In this document: piece after piece, positions 22,956 through 34,200 of the stretch | Position numbering within the stretch: position 1 is the stretch's first letter | Layout of the letters: each line of letters opens with the position of its first letter | Assembly: GCA_949358305.1 (NCBI GenBank) | Contig: OX442319.1 | Location: 2,666,001-2,730,000, forward strand | Reading direction: 5' to 3' | Source: Strigamia acuminata | Taxonomy: Eukaryota; Arthropoda; Chilopoda; Geophilomorpha; Linotaeniidae | DNA: 64,000 bases | Translations under genes and position numbers: made by a program | Notes under the pieces: generated by a model | What the model saw: the letters and a program-made list of their open reading frames with translations, nothing else | Told to the model about the DNA's origin: nothing | Databases searched by the model: none

Positions 22956-24719
22956 CTACGCACTGAGTATCACATTGCGCGTCCGACAAAAATGCTCAAA
23001 CTGCGCAAACTCCAGCGCAGTCATCACTTGATTAAGCGCATAAATCTCCTGTCTCTGGCGCTTCCGAATCATATCATTCGTCAGCCCTCCCAGCTTAATC
23101 TCCACCATCTTCCGGTGCAAATACGGCTTCCGGTGCGGCATAATCACCGCCATGGACAGCGAGTCCAACCCCGCGCCCGGCGAACCCCCTTCCCCCTCCC
23201 CGGTGTCCGCATCGCCGCCCGAACATCTTTTCCCGGACTGCAACGACAGCGGCGACGCCGAGGCGACCGGCTTCGGAGACCGTCGCGGCGGATGATGCCT
23301 CGCGCGCGGCTTCGAGCGCGATGCGATGATCGGCTGGCTGCCGACAGCCGACGGACTGATCGGCCAATCGTCTTCCTCGTCGTCGGTCGAGTGCAGCAGC
23401 CGGCGGTCTTCGCGGCGTCTTCGCTTGTCCCGTAGCGGCTCCGCGACCGGCCTGTGCTGTTGCGCGTGCAACAATGGCTGCTGCGGCTGCCGCGGGGGCA
23501 GGAAATCTCGTGTCTCGGACGACTCTCGCGCCTCGTCTCGAACGTTATCGGAGAGAACGCTCTGCAGCTGCGAGGTGGTCACTCGGGGCGAGAGCGGCAG
23601 GAGCAGTTCTTCCGGGAGCAGATTCTCCCGCGAGGTGGCCTCCTTCTCCGAAGACGACAAGATGGACGTCGTTTCTGCCGAGTCGTTTTTCTTGACCTTC
23701 TCTTGCCCGTCGACCGGTCGGGGGATCTTGCTGCGCTGGTTCTCGCGGGACGACGCCGAGTTGCGCTTGTTGTCCAGCTGCTGGGTGGACGACGACGCGG
23801 CTTTGGTGGACCCATCCGTCGCCGAAAGGTCGTCCGGACTGCTCCGTGGGATCGGGGACTCCATCACTTCCGCCCGGCCGTCCTCGTCCACGTCCATCGC
23901 GGTTTCCGGCGACAAAATGGGCGAAACGGTAACGACGTCCACCGATGTGTCCGCCGTCTTTTCCGGCATTTTCCGGCACCTGGGACTGTCCGGGCCGCGG
24001 GTCCGGCCTTCCGGGGACGTGTCGTCGGTCGGGTTGAGCGGAGGAAAGCAGCCGTGGCAAGCGAGCACTCGGGACGCGCTGGATTCGCGCTTTTTCGTCA
24101 TCCGTTCCTTCCACATGGCGATCGCCAGCTTCGCTTTCTGCTTCATCTGTCGCTGCGAATCCTTGGATGGTCCCGTTACGCCTCCGTCCAAGTTCATTTC
24201 GTTGGGTTTAATCGTTCCTTTCGCCGCTTTTCGGCCGCTCGGCCGGATCTTGTTGACCGGCGACGGCGTAGCTTTCGTGTTCGGGCGGTGGTTTTTCCCG
24301 TGCGCCGACCCGTGTCGGTTCGGTCCGTTCCGGTCGTCCGGTTTTCCGGATCCGGTCCTGGCCTGGGTCGCACATCCGGGTTTTCTTTGCGTGTTTTCGG
24401 CGGAAGAGGGCGCCGAGTGGTGTTTCGGGTGGCCGGTGTTGGTGTCGGCCGTCGTGGGGTTGCTTTTGGTCGCGTGGGTCGCGGTCCGGTTGGGTTTCGC
24501 GCGATCGGTGCGGCTCACGTGACGGCGATGGTCGCCCGCTGGAGCGCCGGGCGACGGGGGGTCTTGAGGTGAGAACTCGCCATTGGTTGGTTCGTTGCGG
24601 AGGGTCGCCGCATCGTAGGACGTTGCTGAGTAGTGTTGGCCGAGGGATTCGAGCGACGAGGCCCCGCCACGGGATAGTTTGTCGTAGAAAAACGACCGGT
24701 CGGCCACTTCAAGGGACAT
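22956..24719 (-). CDS. Uncharacterised disordered protein with conserved-looking C-terminal box
   Basis: A single 587-codon frame from the ATG at 24719; a 5' UTR intron may end just upstream at the TTTTAGTGCTAG acceptor-like site. I do not recognise the family. Most of it is low-complexity and polar (rich in S, P, R, D and T), so it should be disordered. Three parts look ordered or conserved: the start (MSLEVADRSFFYDKLSR), a basic helix-like stretch around residues 190-215 (QKAKLAIAMWKERMTKKRES), and the last 60 residues (PHRKPYLHRKMVEIKLGGL, then MIRKRQRQEIYALNQVMTAL, then EFAQFEHFCRTRN). No signal peptide or membrane segment. Base use is striking: the frame is very GC-rich, while both flanks are AT-rich, and the opposite strand therefore opens a spurious 398-codon frame. 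Real coding is supported by the conserved-looking ends and the clean ATG. Confidence 0.7.
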   Translation of the reverse strand: MSLEVADRSFFYDKLSRGGASSLESLGQHYSATSYDAATLRNEPTNGEFSPQDPPSPGAPAGDHRRHVSRTDRAKPNRTATHATKSNPTTADTNTGHPKHHSAPSSAENTQRKPGCATQARTGSGKPDDRNGPNRHGSAHGKNHRPNTKATPSPVNKIRPSGRKAAKGTIKPNEMNLDGGVTGPSKDSQRQMKQKAKLAIAMWKERMTKKRESSASRVLACHGCFPPLNPTDDTSPEGRTRGPDSPRCRKMPEKTADTSVDVVTVSPILSPETAMDVDEDGRAEVMESPIPRSSPDDLSATDGSTKAASSSTQQLDNKRNSASSRENQRSKIPRPVDGQEKVKKNDSAETTSILSSSEKEATSRENLLPEELLLPLSPRVTTSQLQSVLSDNVRDEARESSETRDFLPPRQPQQPLLHAQQHRPVAEPLRDKRRRREDRRLLHSTDDEEDDWPISPSAVGSQPIIASRSKPRARHHPPRRSPKPVASASPLSLQSGKRCSGGDADTGEGEGGSPGAGLDSLSMAVIMPHRKPYLHRKMVEIKLGGLTNDMIRKRQRQEIYALNQVMTALEFAQFEHFCRTRNVILSA

Positions 24720-25272
24720 GGCATCCCTAGCACTAAAAAAAAGATGCAAAGTCAAATAATTTTTATTTTTTTTTGTTATTTTTTATTTTTTGAATAGTTT
24801 TTATTGGGATTATTTGAATTTTGGTGTTTGGTTGTTTTGGAAATACCTTTGAGGGATGAGATTTGATACTTGAGGTAATTTTGAGAACATTAAACATCAT
24901 TTCATCCCATCCACAGCCATGCCGCTTCATTCACACTCGGTTACCTAGCAACAACGGTTGTGTAGCAACTGTACAAGTAAACACCAGGTGGCGTTGGTTG
25001 GTTTTTATGCTATACGGAGAGACCTACACGTGAATAAAAATGCTGTTAGTTTTCAAAATTGATGCATAAATTACTATTTTTTAATGAAAAATGAGATATT
25101 AGTTTCTCGGGTTTCTCTGAAATCGAATATATAATTGTTTTTTCTTTTCTTTTTTGGTGTGGTTCAAGGCTGTAGATAGATGAATCACATTTTAGTGATT
25201 CCCAGCTAATGGCCGCCACCACAACGTGCTTTTTGACGATTTTACCCGTGAATTGATTTTTAAAAGCTTGCG
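24720..25272. promoter_or_regulatory. Intergenic 5' region between the unknown gene and NIP7
   Basis: Start codons of two divergent genes are 553 bp apart. The stretch 24,920-25,000 is the least AT-rich part (GGTTACCTAGCAACAACGG, which resembles an RFX X-box half-palindrome, GTTACC..GGCAAC-like). No coding seen. A shared promoter is inference. Confidence 0.45.
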
Positions 25273-26007
25273 ATGAGACCATTAACGACCCAAGAGTCAG
25301 AAATATTTTTCGATAAATTATCTAAATAGTGAGTTATTTCTTTTTTTTTTAAAAAAAAAAATTTAAACTAATTGAAAAAAATTGTTTTTTTTCTTTTTCA
25401 GTATTGGTGAAAATGTTCGTTTACTAATCGACCGACCGGATGGGACATATTGTTTTAGATTCCACAACAACCGAGTCTTTTACATCAGTGATAAAATTAT
25501 GAAATTAGCGGCGAGTATAGCTCGTGAAAACCTTCGAAGTGTAGGCACATGTTTTGGAAAATTTACCAAATCTGGCAAATTCCACTTACACATAACATCG
25601 CTAGATTACTTAGCTCCGTATGCCAAAGTAACGCACAAATTAATAGTTTAAAGGGTAAAAAAAAATCATAATTAAAATATCCTTTCCAGCATAAAGTTTG
25701 GCTAAAATCCAGCGCCGAACAGCAATTTTTATACGGACACCACGTGATGAAATCAGGTTTAGGCAGAGTAACCGAAGCGACATCCAAATACCAAGGTGTT
25801 GTTGTTTATTCCATGAACGATCTGCCATTGGTGAGTATTTAAATTATTTAACAAAAAACTATTTAAAAATTTATTTTTCAAAATTAGGGATTCGGCGTGG
25901 CGGCGAAATCGACCCAAGACTGCCGGACGGCAGATCCCATGACCATCGTCTGTTTACATCAATCCGATATCGGAGAATACATCAGAAACGAAGAAAATTT
26001 AGTGTAA
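25273..26007 (+). CDS. NIP7: 60S ribosome biogenesis factor NIP7
   Basis: Nucleolar factor needed for 60S subunit assembly and 27S pre-rRNA processing; it carries a PUA RNA-binding domain. Exons 25273-25328, 25402-25627, 25690-25830 and 25888-26007 give exactly 180 residues, the family length. Seen in order: [77 protein letters not shown], then the PUA part [43 protein letters not shown], and the end [10 protein letters not shown]. All junctions are GT/AG and keep the frame. No anomaly. Confidence 0.97.
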
Positions 26008-26122
26008 AAATACAAAAAGATTAAATAAAATGTATAGAAACCTTACAATAACATACTTTTAATTGTGTTATTACTAAAAAAAAATAATACATGCGTTATA
26101 TCAAAACCAGTGGTAAATCTGT

Positions 26123-29100
26123 TTACAATTTGCTTTTGCTTAGGAAAGCCGCGATTGCGTTCATACAATCTTCCGATTGCCAACGCTCGGTTAAATTGGT
26201 GCACTCCTCGATGTTTATTTTGTGCAGAAGCTCTTTTTCATGGTTGCGCGTAACCTGTTTACTGTACAGTAATGACTAAAAAAATTTAAAGATGAATTAA
26301 AAATGTGTAAATCATGCGGGGAATTTTTGTTACCATTGCGGGGAATTTACTCATTGCGTCCAATCGAGCCGTTGCTTCCTTTTTGAACGAATAATCGGGG
26401 AAAACCTGGGTTATCAATCCGCGCTCATAAGCCTCTATTGCGTTTAATTTTCTTCCGAGCATGAGTAATTCGTTTGCCTATGAAATAATCATTCAAAATA
26501 AATCCGCTAGGTGTGTGGGATGCCGAATCTAAACGTACTTTAGCATTTCCCATCAATCTAGGGAAAATGTAACTCGAGCAGCCTTCCGGAGATTGACCTA
26601 GAGCGGCGAAAGGTGTGTGGAAAGTGGCCTAGGGGAAAAGAAGCCGTATATAATAAGTAAACCCCAGATAAATATGTGAAATAAAATTAGTGTTATGCAC
26701 ATAAAGTATTAGGGTTTCTGTTTCCCAGCCTTTTTCCGATTCCCACTACCAAAATGGCCGGTACCCCCGGGACTAAAAAAGTTCAGGTGAGAGGCGACGA
26801 AAAATGACAATAAATGGCCGTTTTCCGTCAGAAATGGTCATTTTTAGCCATTTTCCATGGTAGAAATGGCATTATTTTGTCAAAAATGGCCATTTTTAGC
26901 CATTTTCCATGGTAGAAATGGCCATTTTTAGCCATTTTTAGCCATTTTGCGTCAAGAATAGCCATTTTTAGCCGTTTTCCATGGTAAAAATGGCAGTTTT
27001 TCGTCAAAAATGGCTATTTTTAGCAATTTTTCATGAAAAAAATTGTTGTATTTCGTCAAAAATGGCCATTTTTGGCCAATTTTAGCCATTTTTCGTCAAA
27101 AATGGTCATTTTCAGCATTGAAACGTTAAAAAATATAACGTTTCAATGACAAATTTATGACGGAACCGGTATTTCTCAAATTTCCTGGCTTCCGGTACCG
27201 TGATTTCTCACCGGGTTTCCCGGTACCGAAACCCTATAAAGTATGCACTAAAAACTCCATTTTATGCAAGAAAAAAATAAATAAATATGCAAATTGTAAC
27301 TAGAATGATTTTAAATCGTTTAAAATCATATTTACGAATGATTACTATGCGGCAACTGCAAGTCTTACTTTATCAGATGCGAAAACAAGGTCGAATAAGC
27401 CCAGCACGGTTACGGCTATGCCAATTGCGGGTCCGTTTATCAAACCGACAAGTGGTTTATTGAATTCGATGTAACTGGCGACATATTTCCTATTAAAAAA
27501 AATATACGATAACAAATATGTGACCGGTCGAATTACATTTTAATTTTATTTGCCTCAATGTTGTGGCTCCCTGTTTAGCATCGGCCGCCATGTCTCCCGT
27601 AGAAGCCTCGGTGAAATTCGCCAAATCGTTACCACTGGAAAAATAATCTCCGGATCCTATTTTTATTTCATTACTTTAATTTTGTGAAACTAAAAGAAAT
27701 TTCTAATCATTTGTACCAGTCATTACGAGAAACTTAATATTCTGGTCATTATCGGCGTCTTGTAGTGCCTGCGGAATTTCTTCGTAGGCCTAATAAATTT
27801 ACTCGATGAATAATATTGCAGTAAAGAAATAAACAAGAAATTACGAGTAAATCCAGAGCGTTCTTCTTTTTTGGTCTGTTGATAGTAATAGTTGCAAAGC
27901 CACTGGATTTTGTGTATAAAATACTTTTGTACAGCCCGGTTGTACCTGCTTGGATCGACACATCTTGTTTAGTTCCGGCTAGTTCTTGAACCAAGTTCAC
28001 ATAATTTTGTTTCGCTTCAGTCTAAAATGATATAATCTATAAAAGTATATAAATATATTTTTTTTTAAATACTAAAAATAATACCGAGGTCATTGCTCCT
28101 AAAGAATTCCACGCATCCCATTTTGCCTTCCCCACGAAATCAACTATGGATGGCTTCGGAGTATTGCATTTGCCTATGGTTGCCTAGAAGAGATTTTTGA
28201 GCATTTAAACAATAAAACATGTTTAAGTTAAAAGTTGAACGTGAATCTTGACGTTAAATTCTGTTCCCGTATTTTGGCGGACTTTCAGGCAGAAATGCGT
28301 ATGATTATCAGCAATGGAAGCGGAATACATTGCTCTTTGCGACACTAGCTGCATTCAAAAATTAAAATAACAATTTTAGTTTAAGTGTAGTTTAAGTTTT
28401 AACATGGGTTTAAACAGGAAATGATGTCATTTTTGGTTTAAAATTGAAGTAAAACACAAAATATTTTAGTTTTTGAAGGCAGCTACTGTTTTAGACTTTA
28501 TATTTTTTAAAAGTTTTAACGGAATTGAGTAAATTGTTGGATTACAGCTAAAATGGCAAATTATTTTGTGATAATAGTTCAGCTATCGACTTTACTAAAT
28601 CAAAATGCCGTTTTTGGGCAATCAAAAACTGATGTATCTTTTTTAACAAGTTTTACGCGTCAATTATGCCATAATTCGGTATCACGAGTCATAAATCACG
28701 CTTAAAATCTGTATTTAAAACATGAAACGGTAAATTAAAAAACAAATGTACAATTTTTGATTGGTTTTAATTGACAATTTTTTGTAAGTCCAGAAAATAT
28801 CTCGGTACAAAGTGCAGAAAAAGGACTTTGTCAGAATTTGTTTATTACCTGCTTAAACAAGCCATACATCCTCAGTTTAGTGGCATTTCCAGGATCTTTT
28901 TTCAATGTTTCCAGGATTTTTTTCGCATCGTCAAACTGGTTGTCTACGCTTGACATGTTTCTTACAGCATTAAATTGAACAAACTGTGGTGCACCTGGAG
29001 TTGTCACAATAAAAAAGAAAGGAAAAAACACGGTTTTTATCAAGTTTAAATTTACACTGAGAACACAAATTTATATACCAACATTACAATTTCCAGGAAA

Positions 29101-29163
29101 TAAGCCAGTGCGACTAAGAGGTCTTAATTTATCAAACAATCGAAGACCATTGATTAACATCAT
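26123..29163 (-). CDS. ECI2: Enoyl-CoA delta isomerase 2 (ACBP plus crotonase)
   Basis: Moves 3-cis/trans double bonds of unsaturated enoyl-CoAs to 2-trans for beta-oxidation. The first exon (ATG at 29163) encodes an Arg-rich, acid-poor start ([20 protein letters not shown]), a likely mitochondrial presequence. An acyl-CoA-binding domain follows ([20 protein letters not shown], then LRMYGLFKQ, then [20 protein letters not shown], then [17 protein letters not shown], then [10 protein letters not shown]). The crotonase domain begins [16 protein letters not shown]. Further exons at about 27,750, 27,650, 27,500, 27,400, 26,600, 26,450 and 26,350 complete it. The protein ends FLSKSKL, a perfect peroxisomal PTS1 (SKL). 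Both targeting signals match the known dual location of ECI2. Two transposons sit in its introns (26710-27236 and 28348-28483). Confidence 0.93.
26702..27244. mobile_element. hAT-like element, second intact copy
   Basis: The element (26710-27236, 527 bp) begins TAGGGTTTC and ends GAAACCCTA. It is flanked by the exact 8-bp duplication TAAAGTAT at 26702-26709 and 27237-27244. It is in the opposite orientation to the copy at 15056-15475. The interior is GGCCATTTTTAGCCATTTT-type tandem units with inverted members, longer than in the first copy. It lies in an ECI2 intron. Confidence 0.88.
28346..28485. mobile_element. Short TA-flanked MITE, copy 2
   Basis: A 136-bp element (28348-28483) with ends GCTGCATTCAAAAATTAAAA and TTTTTGAAGGCAGC, flanked by TA on both sides. 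It is the inverted relative of the copy at 22421-22545. It lies in an ECI2 intron. Confidence 0.82.
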
Positions 29164-31226
29164 AAGCAGCTGGCGTGTTCTGTGGTGTTATGATCAGGGA
29201 TGCCATTGCGCATGATCAATTCTGAAAATTTCCTAGTGTGATTCGATAAAATTAAACAAGAGAAAGTTTATAAAATAATTTTTTTTTGAAATATTGTTAG
29301 ATCGAATCGGCAACACGTAAAACTGATAAAATCGCATTTTATTCAGATCTTCATTAAAAATCTCGTTAATCAAATTTTCAATGCGCATGCGTCATACACA
29401 TCAGGGCCGTCTAGCCAAAAACAAGTTTAAAAATAAAAATAATAAAATTTAATTTAAAATATAAAGTTTTATTTCTAAATAAATAAAAAATTCCTTATTA
29501 AACCGAATCAACATACAGAATTTCCAAAAGTTTTCTAAAAGACTTTATTCACGATGTTGATCATGGTAACCGTAATCATGCCGCCATTATTGTGTACAGG
29601 TAATCATTTATTTTAATTTAAAATGAAAAAATGTCAGTGGCTCAAGAACGAATATTTAATAGCGTTGAAATAATATTTACCGGCTGAGAAATTATTGCTC
29701 TTTTCAGATTTTTTATCCTAAACGTTTTTACAACTTCTAGTCTCGATTAGTGGAATTTGGCAGTTCATAACCATTCTGGGTGAGTTTGTGATAAAAATGA
29801 ATTTTTTAAAAACATTGCCGTCGACTTATTGAATGAGAACTGTTGTTCTCGACTAGAAACATGCTGCAGAATTTTATTAAATTATTCTGGAAAGCTCTTT
29901 TTAACTGGTTTTTTTAATATATCAAATAATTTTTTCCTTGTCCCGTTTACCGCCATTAGAATAACGCTGCGATTGGATTTTTTGTTTCTGTTTATTTCGT
30001 TCATATTTTTTACGTTCGGCCGGAAAAAATTAGAGATATGTTAACTGGTGTAATTGGGGATCGGTTAAAATGTTTGGAGTTAGTAATTTTTGTGAAAGAA
30101 CGAGTTTTGTGAGACCTTGAGCAATAATTGATTCCGTACAGTAAGTGGCCATTTTGAATAAAAAGGAATGAAATGAAATTGTGATGGGGGAAATTTGATG
30201 TTAGTAAATATTTGGAAAGGTTTGGGCATTGAATTTTTTCATTAGGAATATATTTAGATACATTTGCATACATTTTGGTTTTTCATTTTTTTCTTTACGG
30301 TTTTTTTATTAAAGCTGTAATTAAGTTTTTGGCACTCTAGGGAAATATTAGCTAAGGGTAAAAAAAGTTATTATAGTTAATAGTCAATTTTTAGGTATAA
30401 AAATACAGTTTTTGGGTATAAAAATAGATATTTAGGAAGAAAACACATATTTTTAGGAAGAAAACACATATTTTTAGGAAGAAAAATGCATGTTTGTAGA
30501 AAGAAAAATTTATACGGTATTTTTAGGATGAAAAATTCGTACGGTATTTTTAAGAACAACAATTCGTACGGTATTTTTAAGAACAACAATTCGTACGGTA
30601 TTTTTAAGAACAACAATTCGTACGGTATTTTTAAGAACAACAATTCGTACGGTATTTTTAGGTAGAAAAATACATATTTTAGGAAGAAAATGTATATTTT
30701 TAGGAACGTAAATACATTTATTTAGGAAGGTAAGTAGGTACGTTTTTTTAGACGGAAAATACGTTTCTTTAGGCGGAAAATATGTTTTTTACGTAGAATA
30801 GCCGGAAAAGTACATAATTTATGTATAAACTTATTAATTTTTTGGCGGAAAAAAGCAAATGTAGGACAAAAGTGTATTTTTAGATTAAAAATGCATTTCT
30901 ATGGCGACCATGCAATTTTAGGTCACAAAAACATTTTTTTAACTGGAAAATCCAATTGTAAGGAGTAAATAACAATTGTACACAAATAAAGTACATTACA
31001 ACACCAGTAAAACATATATTTTCAGACAAAAATTTAATTTCCGAGCAGAAAAACGCAATTTTAAACTTGGAAATGTTTGAAAAACAATTTTAAATGTAAA
31101 AACATGCAAATTTCCATCACTATTCCTCGCATTTAGTAAAAACCTTTGCAATAATTCCTTCTTTTCTCGCTTCATTTCAGTTATCAACAACTAAACGATT
31201 CGCATGAGAAATATCAAATATCCAAA
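29164..31226. other. Region between ECI2 and the CDYL-like gene
   Basis: Divergent 5' regions. A non-coding first exon of the CDYL-like gene is likely, because a good acceptor (TTCATTTCAG) sits at about 31,179 just before its coding exon. I looked for chromodomain-encoding exons and saw none. Mostly AT-rich, with a 27-bp minisatellite at 30,480-30,670 and TGCATTTTT-type degenerate repeats to 30,960. Confidence 0.5.
30480..30675. repeat. 27-bp minisatellite (GGTATTTTTAAGAACAACAATTCGTAC)
   Basis: Five or six tandem 27-bp units, the middle four nearly identical, each with the word TTCGTACGGTATTTTTA. It lies in the presumed 5' intron of the CDYL-like gene and produces an artificial frame rich in L, K, I, P, Y and E. 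Confidence 0.85.
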
Positions 31227-34200
31227 ATGACTTCACCGAGCGAAACTAGCGACACCATGGATCAACTCACGACCAATCAAACCAGTCTGAAACAAATTGC
31301 TCAACCACCGACACAAACTTCATCGGAAAACGAAACCCGTCACAACACGAGCCCACAACCCGTGGCCAGCACAAATCCCAAGGGCAACCAACAACAACTG
31401 CGACGATCAATGTCCCTCAACGTGCGCAAATGGATCAACAAATCCGCAGACCTCAAAGTGAAGACCGTCACGTCCGACGCCTTTCCGTTTCTCCGCCAAA
31501 CCTCGTCCGGCAGAATCGTGAAAAGGACGCAGCTCGCGTCACTCAACGCCAACGAATTCGTCGTCGACAGACCGGCGCGCGCCAAATCCACGTCGCCGAA
31601 ACAAACGAACATCACCAAGTATCTGAACAAAACCAACGACAAACTAGAAGACAATTCGAGCGTGCGCCGCAACAGCACGGGCTCGTTGACGGCCCCGAAC
31701 AAAGATGTCGACGTGCCCATTTTCATATCCGACGGCACGATTTTAACCGTCAAAAGCGAACGGACGAACGGCTCGGACGACGCCGACAAAAATCGCATCG
31801 ACGTGCGCAACAGTTTGTTGCACGTCAAGCTGGACCACGACTACGGCGAGAAGAAACCCGCGTTCAGCGAGCTCAAGGAGATGCAGACGGAAGACAACGT
31901 GCGCATCAAGCGGGAAATTGACGCGGACGGAGACGAAGTTGTTGATGAAATGTCTCCGCGAGACGTGAAAGCGGAGAACGAAAGTTTAATCAAAAAGGAG
32001 GAGCTCGTGCGAAACCGTAAAAAGGCCCGACTTAGCAGCGAAGTGCGCACGCTCATCGACGAGTCGATCAAGGCGACCAAGACGTTGAGTTTTCCCACGT
32101 CGCGGCTGCGCAAACCGCGCAGCAAGCTGAGGAACAAGCAACGGCGCACGGAATGCGAAATGTTGTTGGACATGCTGACGGAAAATCCGGGCCCGGACAA
32201 TCTAATTCGCGTTAAGAGGTCGAAAGAGGTGGTCTTTAACAGCCACGCTTTGAAAAACATTCCGAAAGCGGCCAAAGTGCAGAAGCTGCCGTCGCCGAAA
32301 GCCAAAGAGGAGGCGGGCGGCGTTGCGGCCGAGGAAACGCCGGCAAAAGCTCGGGATAAGAAGCCGGCGACGCCGCTGGTCGCGCAGAAGAAGAACAAGG
32401 CCATCAAGATGAAGCTTAAGTTGGAGAAAAAGAAGAAAGTTAATAGTCCTAACGACGCGAAGAATGTGGAAAGTCCTGGGTCGGCGAAATCGTACAAGTC
32501 GATCGTGTTGCAGGATTTGAAGGAGAAAGTTAAGGCCAAGATGGAGAAAACGGAGAAAAAATCGCCGGAAGTGAAGTGCGGAGAGCTGATAAGTTATTAT
32601 AAGACGTTGAGTCAAAGACGGCTGCCCGGTAGACCGCGAATTCATCACAATCCGCAGTTGCCGAAGCCGGCCAAAGTGTCGCGCCATGGGAGGATTTTAG
32701 GAAGACCGCGGAAGTCTTCGGAGTCAATCAAAGATGTACACAGTTTGAATGAAACTATTTTTCCTGTCAATCAAGCCGGTTGTTTCGTGAAATTACCGTA
32801 CGTTTCTTTGTCGCCCACTCCGGCTTTGGGGAAGCATTATTTGTTTCAGGCGAAAGTTCGTATTGATAAAGACAATGTGTTGGCGGACAAAGCGTGCGAT
32901 GTTGAGTTTAAGGATTGTTGCAGGCAGAGGAGTAGTCAAAGGCAGGCTGAGAGTTCCTACAAGTACAAAGACATTGCTGTGAAATTCCATAAGGGATTTG
33001 CGCAGATTATTCTACTCTTTTCGCTTGTCAATCCAAAAAGTGGTTTGAATCCACAGGTAAGAAAAAATTCAATTTGGTGCATTCAAAATTTCTGTTTTTG
33101 CGCTTTTTCGTGCGTTTATGTACCGGGAAACCGGATGAAAATTCACGGTACCGGGAACCGGGAAATTTGAAAAAGTAACCGGTTCCGTCCCAAATTGTCA
33201 AAACATAGTTGAAACTTTATTTTCGTCATTTAATAAACTTAACATTGAAAAATGGCTAAAAATGGCCATTTTTGACGAAAAACGACCATTTTTGAGAGAA
33301 AAACGACCATTTTTGAGAGAAAAACGACCATTTTTGAGAGAGAAACGACCATTTTTGAGAGAGAAACGACCATTTTTGAGAGAAAAACGACCATTTTTGA
33401 GAGAAAAACGACCATTTTTGAGAGAAAAACGACCATTTTTGACGAAAAACTGCCATTTTTAGCCATTTTCCGTCGCCTGATTTTTTTAGCCCCGGGAATA
33501 TACCAGCCATTCTGGTACCGGGTACCGGGAATTAAAAAAATGCGGGAAAACAGAAATCGTACGTATTTGTGCATGTAATTCTACTCTTTTCGCTTGTCAA
33601 TCCAAAAAGTGGTTTGAATCCACAGGTAAGAAAAAATTTTTGAGCTAAAAATGGCTAAAACATAGTTGAAACTTTATTTTCGTCATTTAATAAACTTAAC
33701 ATTGAAAAATGGCTAAAAATGGCCATTTTTGACGAAAAACGACCATTTTTGAGAGAAAAACGACCATTTTTGAGAGAAAAACGACCATTTTTGAGAGAGA
33801 AACGACCATTTTTGAGAGAGAAACGACCATTTTTGAGAGAAAAACGACCATTTTTGAGAGAAAAACGACCATTTTTGAGAGAAAAACGACCATTTTTGAG
33901 AGAAAAACGACCATTTTTGAGAGAAAAACGACCATTTTTGACGAAAAACTGCCATTTTTAGCCATTTTCCGTCGCCTGATTTTTTTAGCCCCGGGAATAT
34001 ACCAGCCATTCTGGTACCGGGTACCGGGAATTAAAAAAATGCGGGAAAACAGAAATCGTACGTATTTGTGCATGTAATTAATTTTTCGTTGGTTAGGTGC
34101 TTAAGGAGTTGAAGGGAGCGTTTATGGCCACAGCTAAAGACAATAACTGCAAATTGGTGCTGCTGAATGGAGTCGGCAACATTTTCTGTTCCGGCATTGA

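Noticed and set aside
23326..24522. 398-codon plus-strand frame
   Set aside because: Shadow of the GC-rich minus-strand gene; low-complexity translation without domain. Kept only as a question.
29164..31226. Possible chromodomain exon for the CDYL-like gene
   Set aside because: Searched for the aromatic-cage pattern and WEYLVRW-type stretch; nothing fits in any frame.
33262..33962. Regular 21-bp repeats that look like a CRISPR array, with open frames of (R)EKRPFL units
   Set aside because: Repeats touch each other without unique spacers, lie inside a eukaryotic intron, and open frames on all sides only because the unit length is a multiple of three.
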